Shown piece by piece: positions 26,293 through 33,403 of a stretch of 51,636 nucleotides of DNA (positions are counted from its first letter, which is position 1; the number at the start of each line of letters is the position of its first letter). The position numbers were made by a program, and so were the translations under genes. Location: positions 1 to 51,636 of the forward strand of contig JAQXTR010000004.1 in NCBI GenBank assembly GCA_029219585.1, read 5' to 3'. The notes under the pieces are model-generated. The model was not told where the DNA came from. It worked only from the letters and a program-made list of their open reading frames with translations, and ran no database searches. This DNA comes from Clostridiales bacterium. Lineage in GTDB: Bacteria > Bacillota > Clostridia > UBA1381.

Positions 26293-26460
26293 TGTAAGAC
26301 AAAAATCACAGATACAGACAGCCGAAGCTGTCACCCCCAATTTGTCCGATGCCGTTAAAACAGGCATTGAGCAAATGTCTTACACCTTCCACCACCGAGG
26401 GCATTGAACGGGCAGCGGCACTGTACATCATAGGCGATCAAATCTGCCGCTGTCCGTTCA
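26293..26460 (+). ncRNA. structured leader RNA or small RNA upstream of the noc/parB-like gene
   Basis: The RNA can fold into a three-way junction. A closing stem TGTAAGACA/TGTCTTACA (26293-26301 with 26376-26384) encloses hairpin GACAGC-CGAA-GCTGTC (26317-26332) and a second hairpin with TTTG/CAAA and ATGCC/GGCAT stems (26341-26375). A further 16-bp stem with one G-U pair follows (26405-26420 with 26445-26460, 24-nt loop). The single-stranded CACCCCCAA and CCACCGAGGGC segments look motif-like. It begins at the predicted transcription start and ends 40 bases before the ATG. No T tract follows the last stem, so it may be a riboswitch-like leader or a processed ncRNA. The class was not recognised. 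Confidence 0.6.
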
Positions 26461-26500
26461 TAACCCGTTACAGGTTAAAAATTACAATCAGGTGAACAGA

Positions 26501-27280
26501 ATGTCAGATAATAATTCAAATAAAAGCATAAGGAATATCCCGCTCAAGGCAATAAGACCCAATCCGGGACAGCCGCGGAAATATTTTGATCCTGAAGCGA
26601 TGGATACACTCACCCGCTCCATAGAACGCTACGGCGTTTTATCGCCGATAACAGTCAGGGAGTGCGGCGATGACGAATACGTACTGATTTCGGGAGAGCG
26701 GCGCTACAGAGCCGCCTACAGCGCAGGCCTTAAAACAATCCCGTGCATAGTCACGGAAAACTCAACCGACTGTGCAATCCTTTCCCTTCTCGAAAATTTA
26801 CAGCGTGAGGATCTGTCCTTTCTGGAGATTGCGCAGAGCTACAAGGAGCTTATAAAGGGCAAGGGACTTTCAAGCCATGAGCTTTCAAGAAAAATAGGCG
26901 GCAAGCCCTTTGAAATAAAGGAAAGAATGAGGCTTATGATGCTTGATCCCATTGTACGAAAATACATAAGAAACTTTAACCTCAGTGAAAGAGAGGCGCG
27001 GGCGCTGCTTCGTATACACGACAGAGATACGCAGATAGAAGCCGTCCGGTATATCTGCGAGCATTCATTGAGCGAAAATGAAGCGGTCAGCTTTATATCC
27101 GAGCTTCTCAAGACCGGGCATCAGCCGAATATTCAGATAAACAAATTCAAGGATATAAAAATTCTGAAAAACACCCTCGCAAACGCGGTCGGGCTTATAC
27201 GCCAGAGCGGCATTGATGCGGAATTCAACGAAAAAACCTATGATTGGGGCGAGGAATTTATAATAGTTATCCGCAATTAA
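26501..27280 (+). CDS. ParB/Noc family chromosome partition or nucleoid-occlusion protein
   Basis: 259 residues. The ParB N-terminal CTPase domain shows NPGQPRKYFD and GERRYRAA (65-72), followed by LLENLQREDLSFLEIAQSY and a helix-turn-helix region (SSHELSRKIGGKPFEIKERMRL). It should bind a parS- or NBS-like DNA site and load as a CTP-gated clamp. No parA is adjacent and the gene follows rsmG, the position of noc in Bacillus, so Noc is favoured over Spo0J; neither a parS nor an NBS motif was seen. The start at 26501 is set by AGGTGA five bases upstream; a GTG at 26492 is inside that site. It has its own promoter and a long structured leader. Confidence 0.88.
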   Translation: MSDNNSNKSIRNIPLKAIRPNPGQPRKYFDPEAMDTLTRSIERYGVLSPITVRECGDDEYVLISGERRYRAAYSAGLKTIPCIVTENSTDCAILSLLENLQREDLSFLEIAQSYKELIKGKGLSSHELSRKIGGKPFEIKERMRLMMLDPIVRKYIRNFNLSEREARALLRIHDRDTQIEAVRYICEHSLSENEAVSFISELLKTGHQPNIQINKFKDIKILKNTLANAVGLIRQSGIDAEFNEKTYDWGEEFIIVIRN

Positions 27281-27283
27281 TCC

Positions 27284-27312
27284 TTTACAAAACTGTTTTT
27301 ATGTTGTATAAT
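27284..27312 (+). promoter_or_regulatory. proB promoter
   Basis: -35 TTTACA (27284-27289), 17-base spacer, -10 TATAAT (27307-27312); it starts right after the noc-like stop codon. Confidence 0.8.
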
Positions 27313-27355
27313 ATAACGCATATATAAAAGATTTTGAAAGGATCAGTCACTTGCA

Positions 27356-28132
27356 ATGGATAAGATAAACAAAAGAATCGTGGTTAAGGTAGGAACCTCC
27401 ACGCTTACATACGATACGGGAAAAATAAATTTCAGACAGATCAACGCTCTCGCCCGCGTGCTTTCGGATCTGCGAAATCAGGGATATGACGTGATCCTTG
27501 TTTCCTCCGGAGCGATAGGCGTTGCAATGGGCAAGCTCGGACTTGAGCACAAGCCTGCTGATACAAAGGTGAAGCAGTCGCTTGCGGCAATCGGTCAATG
27601 CGAGCTTATGTCGCTTTATGACAAGATGTTTGCGGAATATCACAACACCGTTGCGCAGATACTTCTGACACGCTCGGACGTCGATATCGAAAAACGCAAG
27701 AACCACACAACCGACACCTTCAACACTCTGCTTGATATGGGTATCATCCCTATTGTAAACGAAAATGACACGGTATCGGTTGAGGAAATAGAGTTCGGCG
27801 ATAACGACAGCCTCTCTGCGATTGTCGCAAAACTCGTAAACGCCGATCTTCTCGTGCTTTTCTCCGATATTGACGGGCTTTATGACAGCGACCCCCACTC
27901 AAACCCCGACGCACAGCTCATTTCACGCGTTGAGGATATAAGCGCCGTTGAAGCGGGCGCGGGCGGAGCCGGCACAGAACGCGGCACCGGCGGCATGGTG
28001 ACAAAGATTGAGGCGGCGAAAATCGCAAATGATGCCGGAATCAGCATGCTGATAGTAAACGGCAGACGCATAGAAGCTCTCTATGATATTATTGACGGCA
28101 AAAAGGTCGGAACACTGTTTAAGGATTATTGA
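27356..28132 (+). CDS. proB: glutamate 5-kinase, short form without PUA domain
   Basis: 258 residues. ProB phosphorylates glutamate in the first step of proline synthesis. The amino-acid-kinase fold is shown by IVVKVGTSTLT, VSSGAIGVAMGKLG, PIVNENDTVSVEEIEFGDND, LFSDIDGLYDSDP and GTGGMVTKIEAAKIA. The protein ends at the kinase domain; the C-terminal PUA domain of the usual ~365-residue ProB is absent, a known shorter form. No proA or proC is adjacent. The SD is AAAGGA at a long spacing of 12. It is a single-gene unit ending at a shared terminator. Confidence 0.93.
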   Translation: MDKINKRIVVKVGTSTLTYDTGKINFRQINALARVLSDLRNQGYDVILVSSGAIGVAMGKLGLEHKPADTKVKQSLAAIGQCELMSLYDKMFAEYHNTVAQILLTRSDVDIEKRKNHTTDTFNTLLDMGIIPIVNENDTVSVEEIEFGDNDSLSAIVAKLVNADLLVLFSDIDGLYDSDPHSNPDAQLISRVEDISAVEAGAGGAGTERGTGGMVTKIEAAKIANDAGISMLIVNGRRIEALYDIIDGKKVGTLFKDY

Positions 28133-28187
28133 CAGACATAAAAAAAACAGCCGATGGGCGATTTTAATAAAACGGCATATGAAAGAT

Positions 28188-28231
28188 AAAGGTGGTGCAG
28201 CAAAACTGACGTTTTGCCGCACCACCTTTTT
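28188..28231. terminator. bidirectional terminator between proB and the M18 peptidase
   Basis: A 19-bp stem with one mismatch (28188-28206 with 28211-28229; AAAGGTGGTGC... arm) and a 4-nt loop, flanked by A and T runs on both sides. It serves two convergent genes. Confidence 0.9.
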
Positions 28232-28269
28232 ACATGAATTTGCATCAGAAATATTCATATTTCTTACGC

Positions 28270-29673
28270 TTATCTTTTGTAAAATGCCCTATATGCTCTG
28301 TATGCCATATAGACATCGCTCTTTGCCGTAACCTCAAACGGCGAGTGCATGGAAAGAACGGGAACACCGCAGTCTATAACATCCATATTGAGATTTGCAA
28401 CATACTGCGCAATCGTTCCGCCGCCGCCCTGGTCTACCTTGCCCAGCTCGCCGGTCTGCCATATAACACCGTCCTCATCCATAAGCTTTCCTATTTCATA
28501 CACAAACTCCGCATTTGCATCAGATGAATCCGATTTACCCCGCGCACCCGTGTACTTCACAATAGTAACACCGCAGCCGGCATAGGCGGAGTTGTTTGCC
28601 TCCGAAACACTGAGATAATTAGGATCAACAGCAGCCGAAACATCAGATGACATACATGCCGAATTTTCAATCGTTCTGTTGAGGTCAGTAACCGAGCAGC
28701 CACCGCAGGCTTTTTCAATAAGCTCTGCAATTGTCATTGTCATAAACGCGCTTTTTGCGCCCGTGTTGCCCATTGAGCCTATTTCCTCTTTATCAACAAG
28801 AATTGCCGCCGCGGTTCTCTGCGGCATTTCCTCCTCAAGAACGGCGCGCAGAGTTGTATACGCGCATACCCTGTCATCCTGACCGTAAGCACCGATAAAG
28901 CTTTCGTCAAGCCCGACATTTTTCGCCTTCTGCGCCGGAACGATTTCAAGCTCCGCGCTTTGGAAGCTCTTCTCGGTTATTCCGTAACGGGCGTTGAGAA
29001 GCTTCAGAATTGAAAACTTAACCTTTTCCTTAACACCCTCCGCCTCAATCGGCATTCCGCCTATAAGAACATTGAGGTTTTCACCCTCTATGCCCTCTGT
29101 CATCTTTTTTGTCATCTGATCCTTTGCAAGATGCGGCAGCAGATCGGTTATTACAAATACCGGATCATCCTCCTTCTCACCCAATACGATTTCAAGCTTT
29201 TCACCGCTTGTATTGTAAATTACACCGTGAATTGCAAGCGGTACGGCGGTCCATTGATATTTTTTTATTCCTCCGTAATAATGAGTTTTAAGAAGAGTCA
29301 TATCCGTGCTTTCATACAGCGGATTCTGCTTAAGGTCAAGACGCGGTGAATCAATATGCGCGCCCGCGATATTTATACCCTTTCTTATATCCTCTTTGCC
29401 TATTACCGCCATAAAGATGCTCTTGCCTCTGTTTACCTTATATACCTTGTCTCCCGGCTTAAGCTCATCTATACCGGCAAGATCGACAAACCCTGCCTCC
29501 TGCGCCGCTTTTACCGATAATTTAATACATTCCCTTTCAGTCTTTCCGTTGTCAAGAAACACGCGGTAATCATCGCAGAATGAATCCATTTCGGCTTTCT
29601 CCGCCGCGCTCATTTCAAGATACGCATTTTTGCGCTCATACGCAAGACTGTCGAACAATTCCTTGTCTGTCAT
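28270..29673 (-). CDS. M18 family aminopeptidase
   Basis: 467 residues, a cytosolic dodecameric zinc aminopeptidase (aspartyl or leucyl type) that trims peptides. Metal and catalytic blocks are INIAGAHIDSPRLDLKQNPLYES, ILVDKEEIGSMGNTGAKSAF, SSDVSAAVDPNY and the C-terminal VLSMHSPFEVTAKSDVYMAYRAYRAF. A YGGIKKYQW block after the first metal site is also family-typical. AAGGAGG precedes the ATG, and the gene has a good promoter. It is a single-gene unit convergent with proB. Substrate preference cannot be read from sequence. Confidence 0.95.
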   Translation of the reverse strand: MTDKELFDSLAYERKNAYLEMSAAEKAEMDSFCDDYRVFLDNGKTERECIKLSVKAAQEAGFVDLAGIDELKPGDKVYKVNRGKSIFMAVIGKEDIRKGINIAGAHIDSPRLDLKQNPLYESTDMTLLKTHYYGGIKKYQWTAVPLAIHGVIYNTSGEKLEIVLGEKEDDPVFVITDLLPHLAKDQMTKKMTEGIEGENLNVLIGGMPIEAEGVKEKVKFSILKLLNARYGITEKSFQSAELEIVPAQKAKNVGLDESFIGAYGQDDRVCAYTTLRAVLEEEMPQRTAAAILVDKEEIGSMGNTGAKSAFMTMTIAELIEKACGGCSVTDLNRTIENSACMSSDVSAAVDPNYLSVSEANNSAYAGCGVTIVKYTGARGKSDSSDANAEFVYEIGKLMDEDGVIWQTGELGKVDQGGGGTIAQYVANLNMDVIDCGVPVLSMHSPFEVTAKSDVYMAYRAYRAFYKR

Positions 29674-29702
29674 AATAATCCTCCTTCATTTATTTGCTAT
29701 AT

Positions 29703-29731
29703 ATTATACCTTATTCTGCTCCGAATATCAA
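29703..29731 (-). promoter_or_regulatory. promoter of the M18 peptidase gene
   Basis: -35 TTGATA (29731-29726), 17-base spacer, -10 TATAAT (29708-29703), 30 bases before the ATG. Confidence 0.85.
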
Positions 29732-29863
29732 GGATTATTTAGAATTTTTACCATGATATTTTTTATGTTTTTACATATGCTTATGTAATATTCATATCAA
29801 ACAAATATTTTTTTATTCCTTTCTCTGCAATTGTAACAAATTGAAAATATTTTGAATTTCTTA

Positions 29864-29892
29864 TTGATAAACTTCATAATTTGTGCTATAAT
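29864..29892 (+). promoter_or_regulatory. promoter of the ogg-like gene
   Basis: -35 TTGATA (29864-29869), 17-base spacer, -10 TATAAT (29887-29892). The expected start at 29899-29900 falls on the A of the ATG at 29900, so the transcript appears to have no leader. Confidence 0.8.
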
Positions 29893-29899
29893 ACTGATT

Positions 29900-30811
29900 A
29901 TGGACGTAAAAACAGTAAATAATGATGTTATTATTGCCGGACAGTGTGATTTTGAGCTATCGCATATATTCGACTGCGGTCAGTGCTTCCGCTTCAACAG
30001 GCAGGAGGACGGCTCATATATGGGCACAGCCTTTGGCAAAACAATACAAATTTCAAAAAAGAATAATGAAATAGTTCTGCATGACACCTCAATGGAGGAT
30101 TTTGAGAACGTCTGGTATGACTTTCTTGATCTCGGCCGTGATTACGGAGCGGTCAAGGACGAGCTGACAAAAGGCGGCGATACGTTGATGCGGGCGGCGG
30201 TCGAATACGGCGGCGGAATACGCATACTTAATCAGGAGCTATGGGAAACAATGATCTCATTTATAATCTCCGCAAGCAACAACATACCGCGTATCAAAAA
30301 AATCATAGAGCTTTTATGTGAAAACTTCGGAGAACCGCATACATACCGCGGCGCCGTACATTATTCATTTCCCGCCCCGCAGCGTCTTGCGGAGCTGAGT
30401 CTTGAGGAGCTGTCCGTCATCCGTGCCGGTTTTCGTGACAAGTATATTCTGGGCTGTGCTCAGAAGGTTGCCTCGGGTGAAATAAGACTTGATGAAATAG
30501 ACGCAATGCCGACGCATGAGGCAAAAAAGGCGCTTATGAGCATATACGGAATCGGCAGCAAGGTATCTGACTGCATTCTGCTTTTTGGTATGCAGCGCTT
30601 TGATTCCTTCCCCGTCGACGTATGGATTAAACGCATTATGGAATACTGCTATTTCCAAAACACACAGCAGAGTATAAAGACTATATCCGCATATGCCTCA
30701 GACAGGTTCGGCAGACTCGGCGGTATGGCGCAGCAGTATCTGTTCTTTTACGCGCGCGAGCTTAAAATAGGCGTTTCCGACAAGGCGGCAGACACAGGCG
30801 GCAAGTCATGA
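29900..30811 (+). CDS. 8-oxoguanine DNA glycosylase, OGG1 family
   Basis: 303 residues. OGG1-type enzymes remove 8-oxoguanine opposite C and nick the strand. The N-terminal TBP-like domain opens IAGQCDFELSHIFDCGQCFRF; the HhH-GPD motif is YGIGSKVSDCILLFGMQ with catalytic Lys221, and Asp240 in FPVDVWIKRIM follows at the same 19-residue spacing as in human OGG1 (Lys249/Asp268). NQELWETMISFIISASNNIPRI is also diagnostic. The start at 29900 is chosen by homology: the upstream extension would cover the -10 element. No Shine-Dalgarno is present, consistent with a leaderless mRNA. Confidence 0.93.
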   Translation: MDVKTVNNDVIIAGQCDFELSHIFDCGQCFRFNRQEDGSYMGTAFGKTIQISKKNNEIVLHDTSMEDFENVWYDFLDLGRDYGAVKDELTKGGDTLMRAAVEYGGGIRILNQELWETMISFIISASNNIPRIKKIIELLCENFGEPHTYRGAVHYSFPAPQRLAELSLEELSVIRAGFRDKYILGCAQKVASGEIRLDEIDAMPTHEAKKALMSIYGIGSKVSDCILLFGMQRFDSFPVDVWIKRIMEYCYFQNTQQSIKTISAYASDRFGRLGGMAQQYLFFYARELKIGVSDKAADTGGKS

Positions 30812-30839
30812 TAATCTGATCAGGCTTATGTAAAAAACC

Positions 30840-30868
30840 TTGCATAAACACCTGACTTATTATATACA
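30840..30868 (+). promoter_or_regulatory. fba promoter
   Basis: -35 TTGCAT (30840-30845), 17-base spacer, -10 TATACA (30863-30868), 36 bases before the ATG. Confidence 0.55.
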
Positions 30869-30904
30869 AACATAAAGATAATATTATTAAGGAGGAAATA
30901 TATT

Positions 30905-31768
30905 ATGTTAGTTTCAGCAACAGAAATGTTACAAAAGGCAGTCGAGGGACACTACGCTGTAGGTCAGTTCAACATCAATAACCTTGAATGGACAAAGGCT
31001 ATACTTCAGACAGCTCAGGAAAACAACTCACCTGTTATTCTCGGTGTTTCAGAGGGTGCAGGAAAATATATGACAGGCTTTACGACAGTTTCGGCTATGG
31101 TAAACGCTATGATTGATTCACTCGGCATTACCGTTCCGGTTGCGCTTCATCTTGATCACGGCACATATGAGGGCTGCTATAAGTGTGTTAAGGCAGGCTT
31201 CTCGTCAATCATGTTTGACGGTTCGCATTTCCCGATCGAGGAAAATATCGAAAAGACAACAGAGCTTGTACACGTTGCTCATAACATGGGTATGTCCATC
31301 GAGGCAGAGGTAGGTTCAATAGGCGGCGAAGAGGACGGCGTTGTTGGCGCAGGCGAAATTGCCGACCCGAACGAATGCAAGATGATTGCAGACCTCGGAG
31401 TAGATTTCCTCGCTGCAGGTATCGGCAATATCCACGGAAAGTATCCTGAAAACTGGAAGGGACTTGACTTTGAGGCTCTTGCTGCCATAAAGGCTCTCAT
31501 CGGAGATCTTCCGCTTGTTCTTCACGGCGGCACAGGTATCCCCGCTGACATGATCAAAAAAGCAATCTCACTCGGTGTTGCAAAGATTAACGTGAATACA
31601 GAGTGTCAGCTTTACTTCCAGGAGGCTACAAGAAAATATATCGAAGAGGGTAAGGACCTTACAGGCAAGGGCTTCGACCCGAGAAAGCTTCTCCAGCCCG
31701 GCTTTGAGGGTATCAAGGCCATTGTAAAGGAGAAGATGGAGCTCTTCGGTTCAATCGACAAGGCATGA
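30905..31768 (+). CDS. fba: class II fructose-1,6-bisphosphate aldolase
   Basis: 287 residues. A zinc aldolase that splits fructose-1,6-bisphosphate in glycolysis. Zn-binding and active-site blocks are VALHLDHGTYEGCYKCVKAG, SIMFDGSHFPIEENIEKT, EAEVGSIGGEEDG, GNIHGKYPENWKGL and LVLHGGTGIP. AAGGAGG lies nine bases before the ATG. Codon use is more biased toward frequent codons than its neighbours, as expected for a highly expressed gene. Related ketose-bisphosphate aldolases (tagatose, GatY) share these motifs; the single-gene context fits Fba. Confidence 0.95.
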   Translation: MLVSATEMLQKAVEGHYAVGQFNINNLEWTKAILQTAQENNSPVILGVSEGAGKYMTGFTTVSAMVNAMIDSLGITVPVALHLDHGTYEGCYKCVKAGFSSIMFDGSHFPIEENIEKTTELVHVAHNMGMSIEAEVGSIGGEEDGVVGAGEIADPNECKMIADLGVDFLAAGIGNIHGKYPENWKGLDFEALAAIKALIGDLPLVLHGGTGIPADMIKKAISLGVAKINVNTECQLYFQEATRKYIEEGKDLTGKGFDPRKLLQPGFEGIKAIVKEKMELFGSIDKA

Positions 31769-31792
31769 ATTAAATAATTATAATCAGCACGG

Positions 31793-31828
31793 CGCAGAGT
31801 GTGGCTATTTCGCCGTACTCTGCGTTTT
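31793..31828 (+). terminator. fba terminator
   Basis: Stem CGCAGAGT/ACTCTGCG (31793-31800 with 31817-31824), a 16-nt loop and TTTT. Confidence 0.75.
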
Positions 31829-31856
31829 AATATGTGTTTGCAAGGAGAGATAACAT

Positions 31857-33167
31857 ATGAAAAGAAAGATAACCGCGCTTTTTGCCGCTTTTGCAATGAT
31901 TGCCGCATTGATCCCGGCTGCATTCGCCGCGCCGGCAGATTATGTAGGATCATATTATACAAACAATATTGACGGTACCGGCTATGCCGCAATGGACATT
32001 CTCACATGTACCGATACGACAATAACCGTACGGTTTAAAAGAATAAAAAATGATATTGAAGCTTATAAATACACCTTTGATCAGGGAATTGTAAACGGCA
32101 ATACGGCTGTAATTCCGTTCCATGCCGAAACAGTCTCAACGGGAGCTGCCTTTAACGGCACCATGACTCTTACTCTGGGCGGACTGGTTAAGGTTCAGCT
32201 TATTTCATCTCTTGGCACAGAGATGTATACAGGCACCATGCCTAAGGTAGCGTCAAGCTATTTTACAGATAATCCCGCGCCCTCTGCCACGCCTGCACCC
32301 GCAGCCACGGCACAGCCTGCCGTGAACGTGGTAGTTAAGGTTAACGGCACGACGCTTTCATTTGAGGAAAATCAGAGGCCGTATGTTGACGACAAAACAA
32401 ACCGTACCTTTATCCCCCTGAGAGCGCTTCTCACGGCAATGGGCGTTAATGTGTACTGGGATGAATACCAGAAAAACGATATTCTTAAGGAACAGCTTAT
32501 CACCTGCACAAAGAATAACACTATTCTTCAGTTCGCAAGAACATTCAATGCAACAGGCTACAATTCATGGTCTCTGAGGAAATGGGTTGACGAATACACA
32601 AGCAGCGGCAACTTCAGCTCGCTTGACATTACAGACCTTCAGCCCGTAATCGGCGGTGATAAATCATTTGTTCCGCTAAGAGTCATTTCCGAGGCCTTCG
32701 GCGGCGAGGTCGCATGGGACGGCGGAGCAAATACGGTTTCAATTATATGCGATACAAGCAACTCGTATTGGTATGATAATGACACCATCGGCAAAATGGA
32801 GGACTTCACAAACGATAATGCAAAGTCATATATCACAGATGAATTTACATCTATCGTCCCCGACTCCACTCCGTACTTTGCACCGTCAAGCAAATTCTAT
32901 CTGTTTAACGCAATTGATTCCTACGGAGCTGTAACGCTCAGAATTTTCTACGGCGGATATATAGACGTTATTCCGAACGCGGAAAACAATACGCAGCCCG
33001 CACCTGAAGCTGCTCCGGCAACCGAGGCGCCCGTAAACGAGGCTCCGGCAACGGAAGAACCGACAGCGGAAGAACCGGCAGCGGAAGAACCGGCAGCGGA
33101 AGAGAGTGCGCCGCAGGGAGCCGCAGCAGAAGGCTACGATGCGGCGGAAGAAGAAGATGTAGGCTGA
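31857..33167 (+). CDS. secreted protein with copper-amine-oxidase-N (stalk) domain and acidic repeat tail
   Basis: 436 residues. The signal peptide is KRKITALFAAFAMIAALIPAAFA-APA, cleaved after about residue 24. Residues ~25-140 form an unassigned beta-rich domain. After a Pro/Ala/Thr linker (~138-155) comes a copper-amine-oxidase N-terminal-like domain (about 157-295) with TFIPLRALLTAMGVNVYWD and SFVPLRVISEAFGGEVAWDGGANTVSI. This domain is a common surface module in Clostridia and implies no oxidase activity. The last ~55 residues are low-complexity EAPATEE/EEPAAEEPAAEE repeats. AGGAG precedes the ATG. It follows the fba terminator closely, with no clear promoter seen. Exact role unknown. 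Confidence 0.85.
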   Translation: MKRKITALFAAFAMIAALIPAAFAAPADYVGSYYTNNIDGTGYAAMDILTCTDTTITVRFKRIKNDIEAYKYTFDQGIVNGNTAVIPFHAETVSTGAAFNGTMTLTLGGLVKVQLISSLGTEMYTGTMPKVASSYFTDNPAPSATPAPAATAQPAVNVVVKVNGTTLSFEENQRPYVDDKTNRTFIPLRALLTAMGVNVYWDEYQKNDILKEQLITCTKNNTILQFARTFNATGYNSWSLRKWVDEYTSSGNFSSLDITDLQPVIGGDKSFVPLRVISEAFGGEVAWDGGANTVSIICDTSNSYWYDNDTIGKMEDFTNDNAKSYITDEFTSIVPDSTPYFAPSSKFYLFNAIDSYGAVTLRIFYGGYIDVIPNAENNTQPAPEAAPATEAPVNEAPATEEPTAEEPAAEEPAAEESAPQGAAAEGYDAAEEEDVG

Positions 33168-33200
33168 CCGGATAAGTCTTAAAAAATCTCCGGACACATA

Positions 33201-33274
33201 AAAAAAAGAGACCTTCGGAAAATGTCATTAATCTGATCTGAGGATGACATTATGATTTTGGGGGCTCTTTTTTT
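33201..33274 (+). terminator. terminator before dxs
   Basis: A long hairpin: AAAAAAAGAG (33201-33210) pairs with CTCTTTTTTT (33265-33274) and encloses an inner ATGTCAT/ATGACAT stem. The ends are A- and T-rich. Confidence 0.8.
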
Positions 33275-33294
33275 GTAACTATTCATAACATTCA

Positions 33295-33323
33295 TTGACT
33301 TTTTAAATATCCTGTGATATAAT
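33295..33323 (+). promoter_or_regulatory. promoter of the dxs operon
   Basis: -35 TTGACT (33295-33300), 17-base spacer, -10 TATAAT (33318-33323). A palindrome AACAGT-A-ACTGTT (33324-33336) overlaps the predicted start and could be an operator. Confidence 0.85.
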
Positions 33324-33403
33324 AACAGTAACTGTTTGAAAAATCTGATTGATAAGATAACGCCCTATAGATACAGGGTTTGGGAAAGAGTGTTATTTAC
33401 AAA

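Noticed and set aside
26349-26495. A 48-codon open frame overlapping the structured leader before the noc-like gene (contains a TEGIERAAALYIIGD segment).
   Set aside because: It has no Shine-Dalgarno, its frame coincides with the paired RNA arms, and it runs into the SD of the next gene. The RNA reading explains the sequence better, though conservation data could reverse this.
26223-27280. Replication origin near rsmG-noc.
   Set aside because: No dnaA, DnaA-box cluster, parA, mnmE or mnmG is present, so gene order alone does not support an origin.
32999-33160. GAAGAACCG-type short repeats as a possible CRISPR or satellite.
   Set aside because: They encode the acidic EEPAAEE tail in frame within a secreted protein; there are no spacers.
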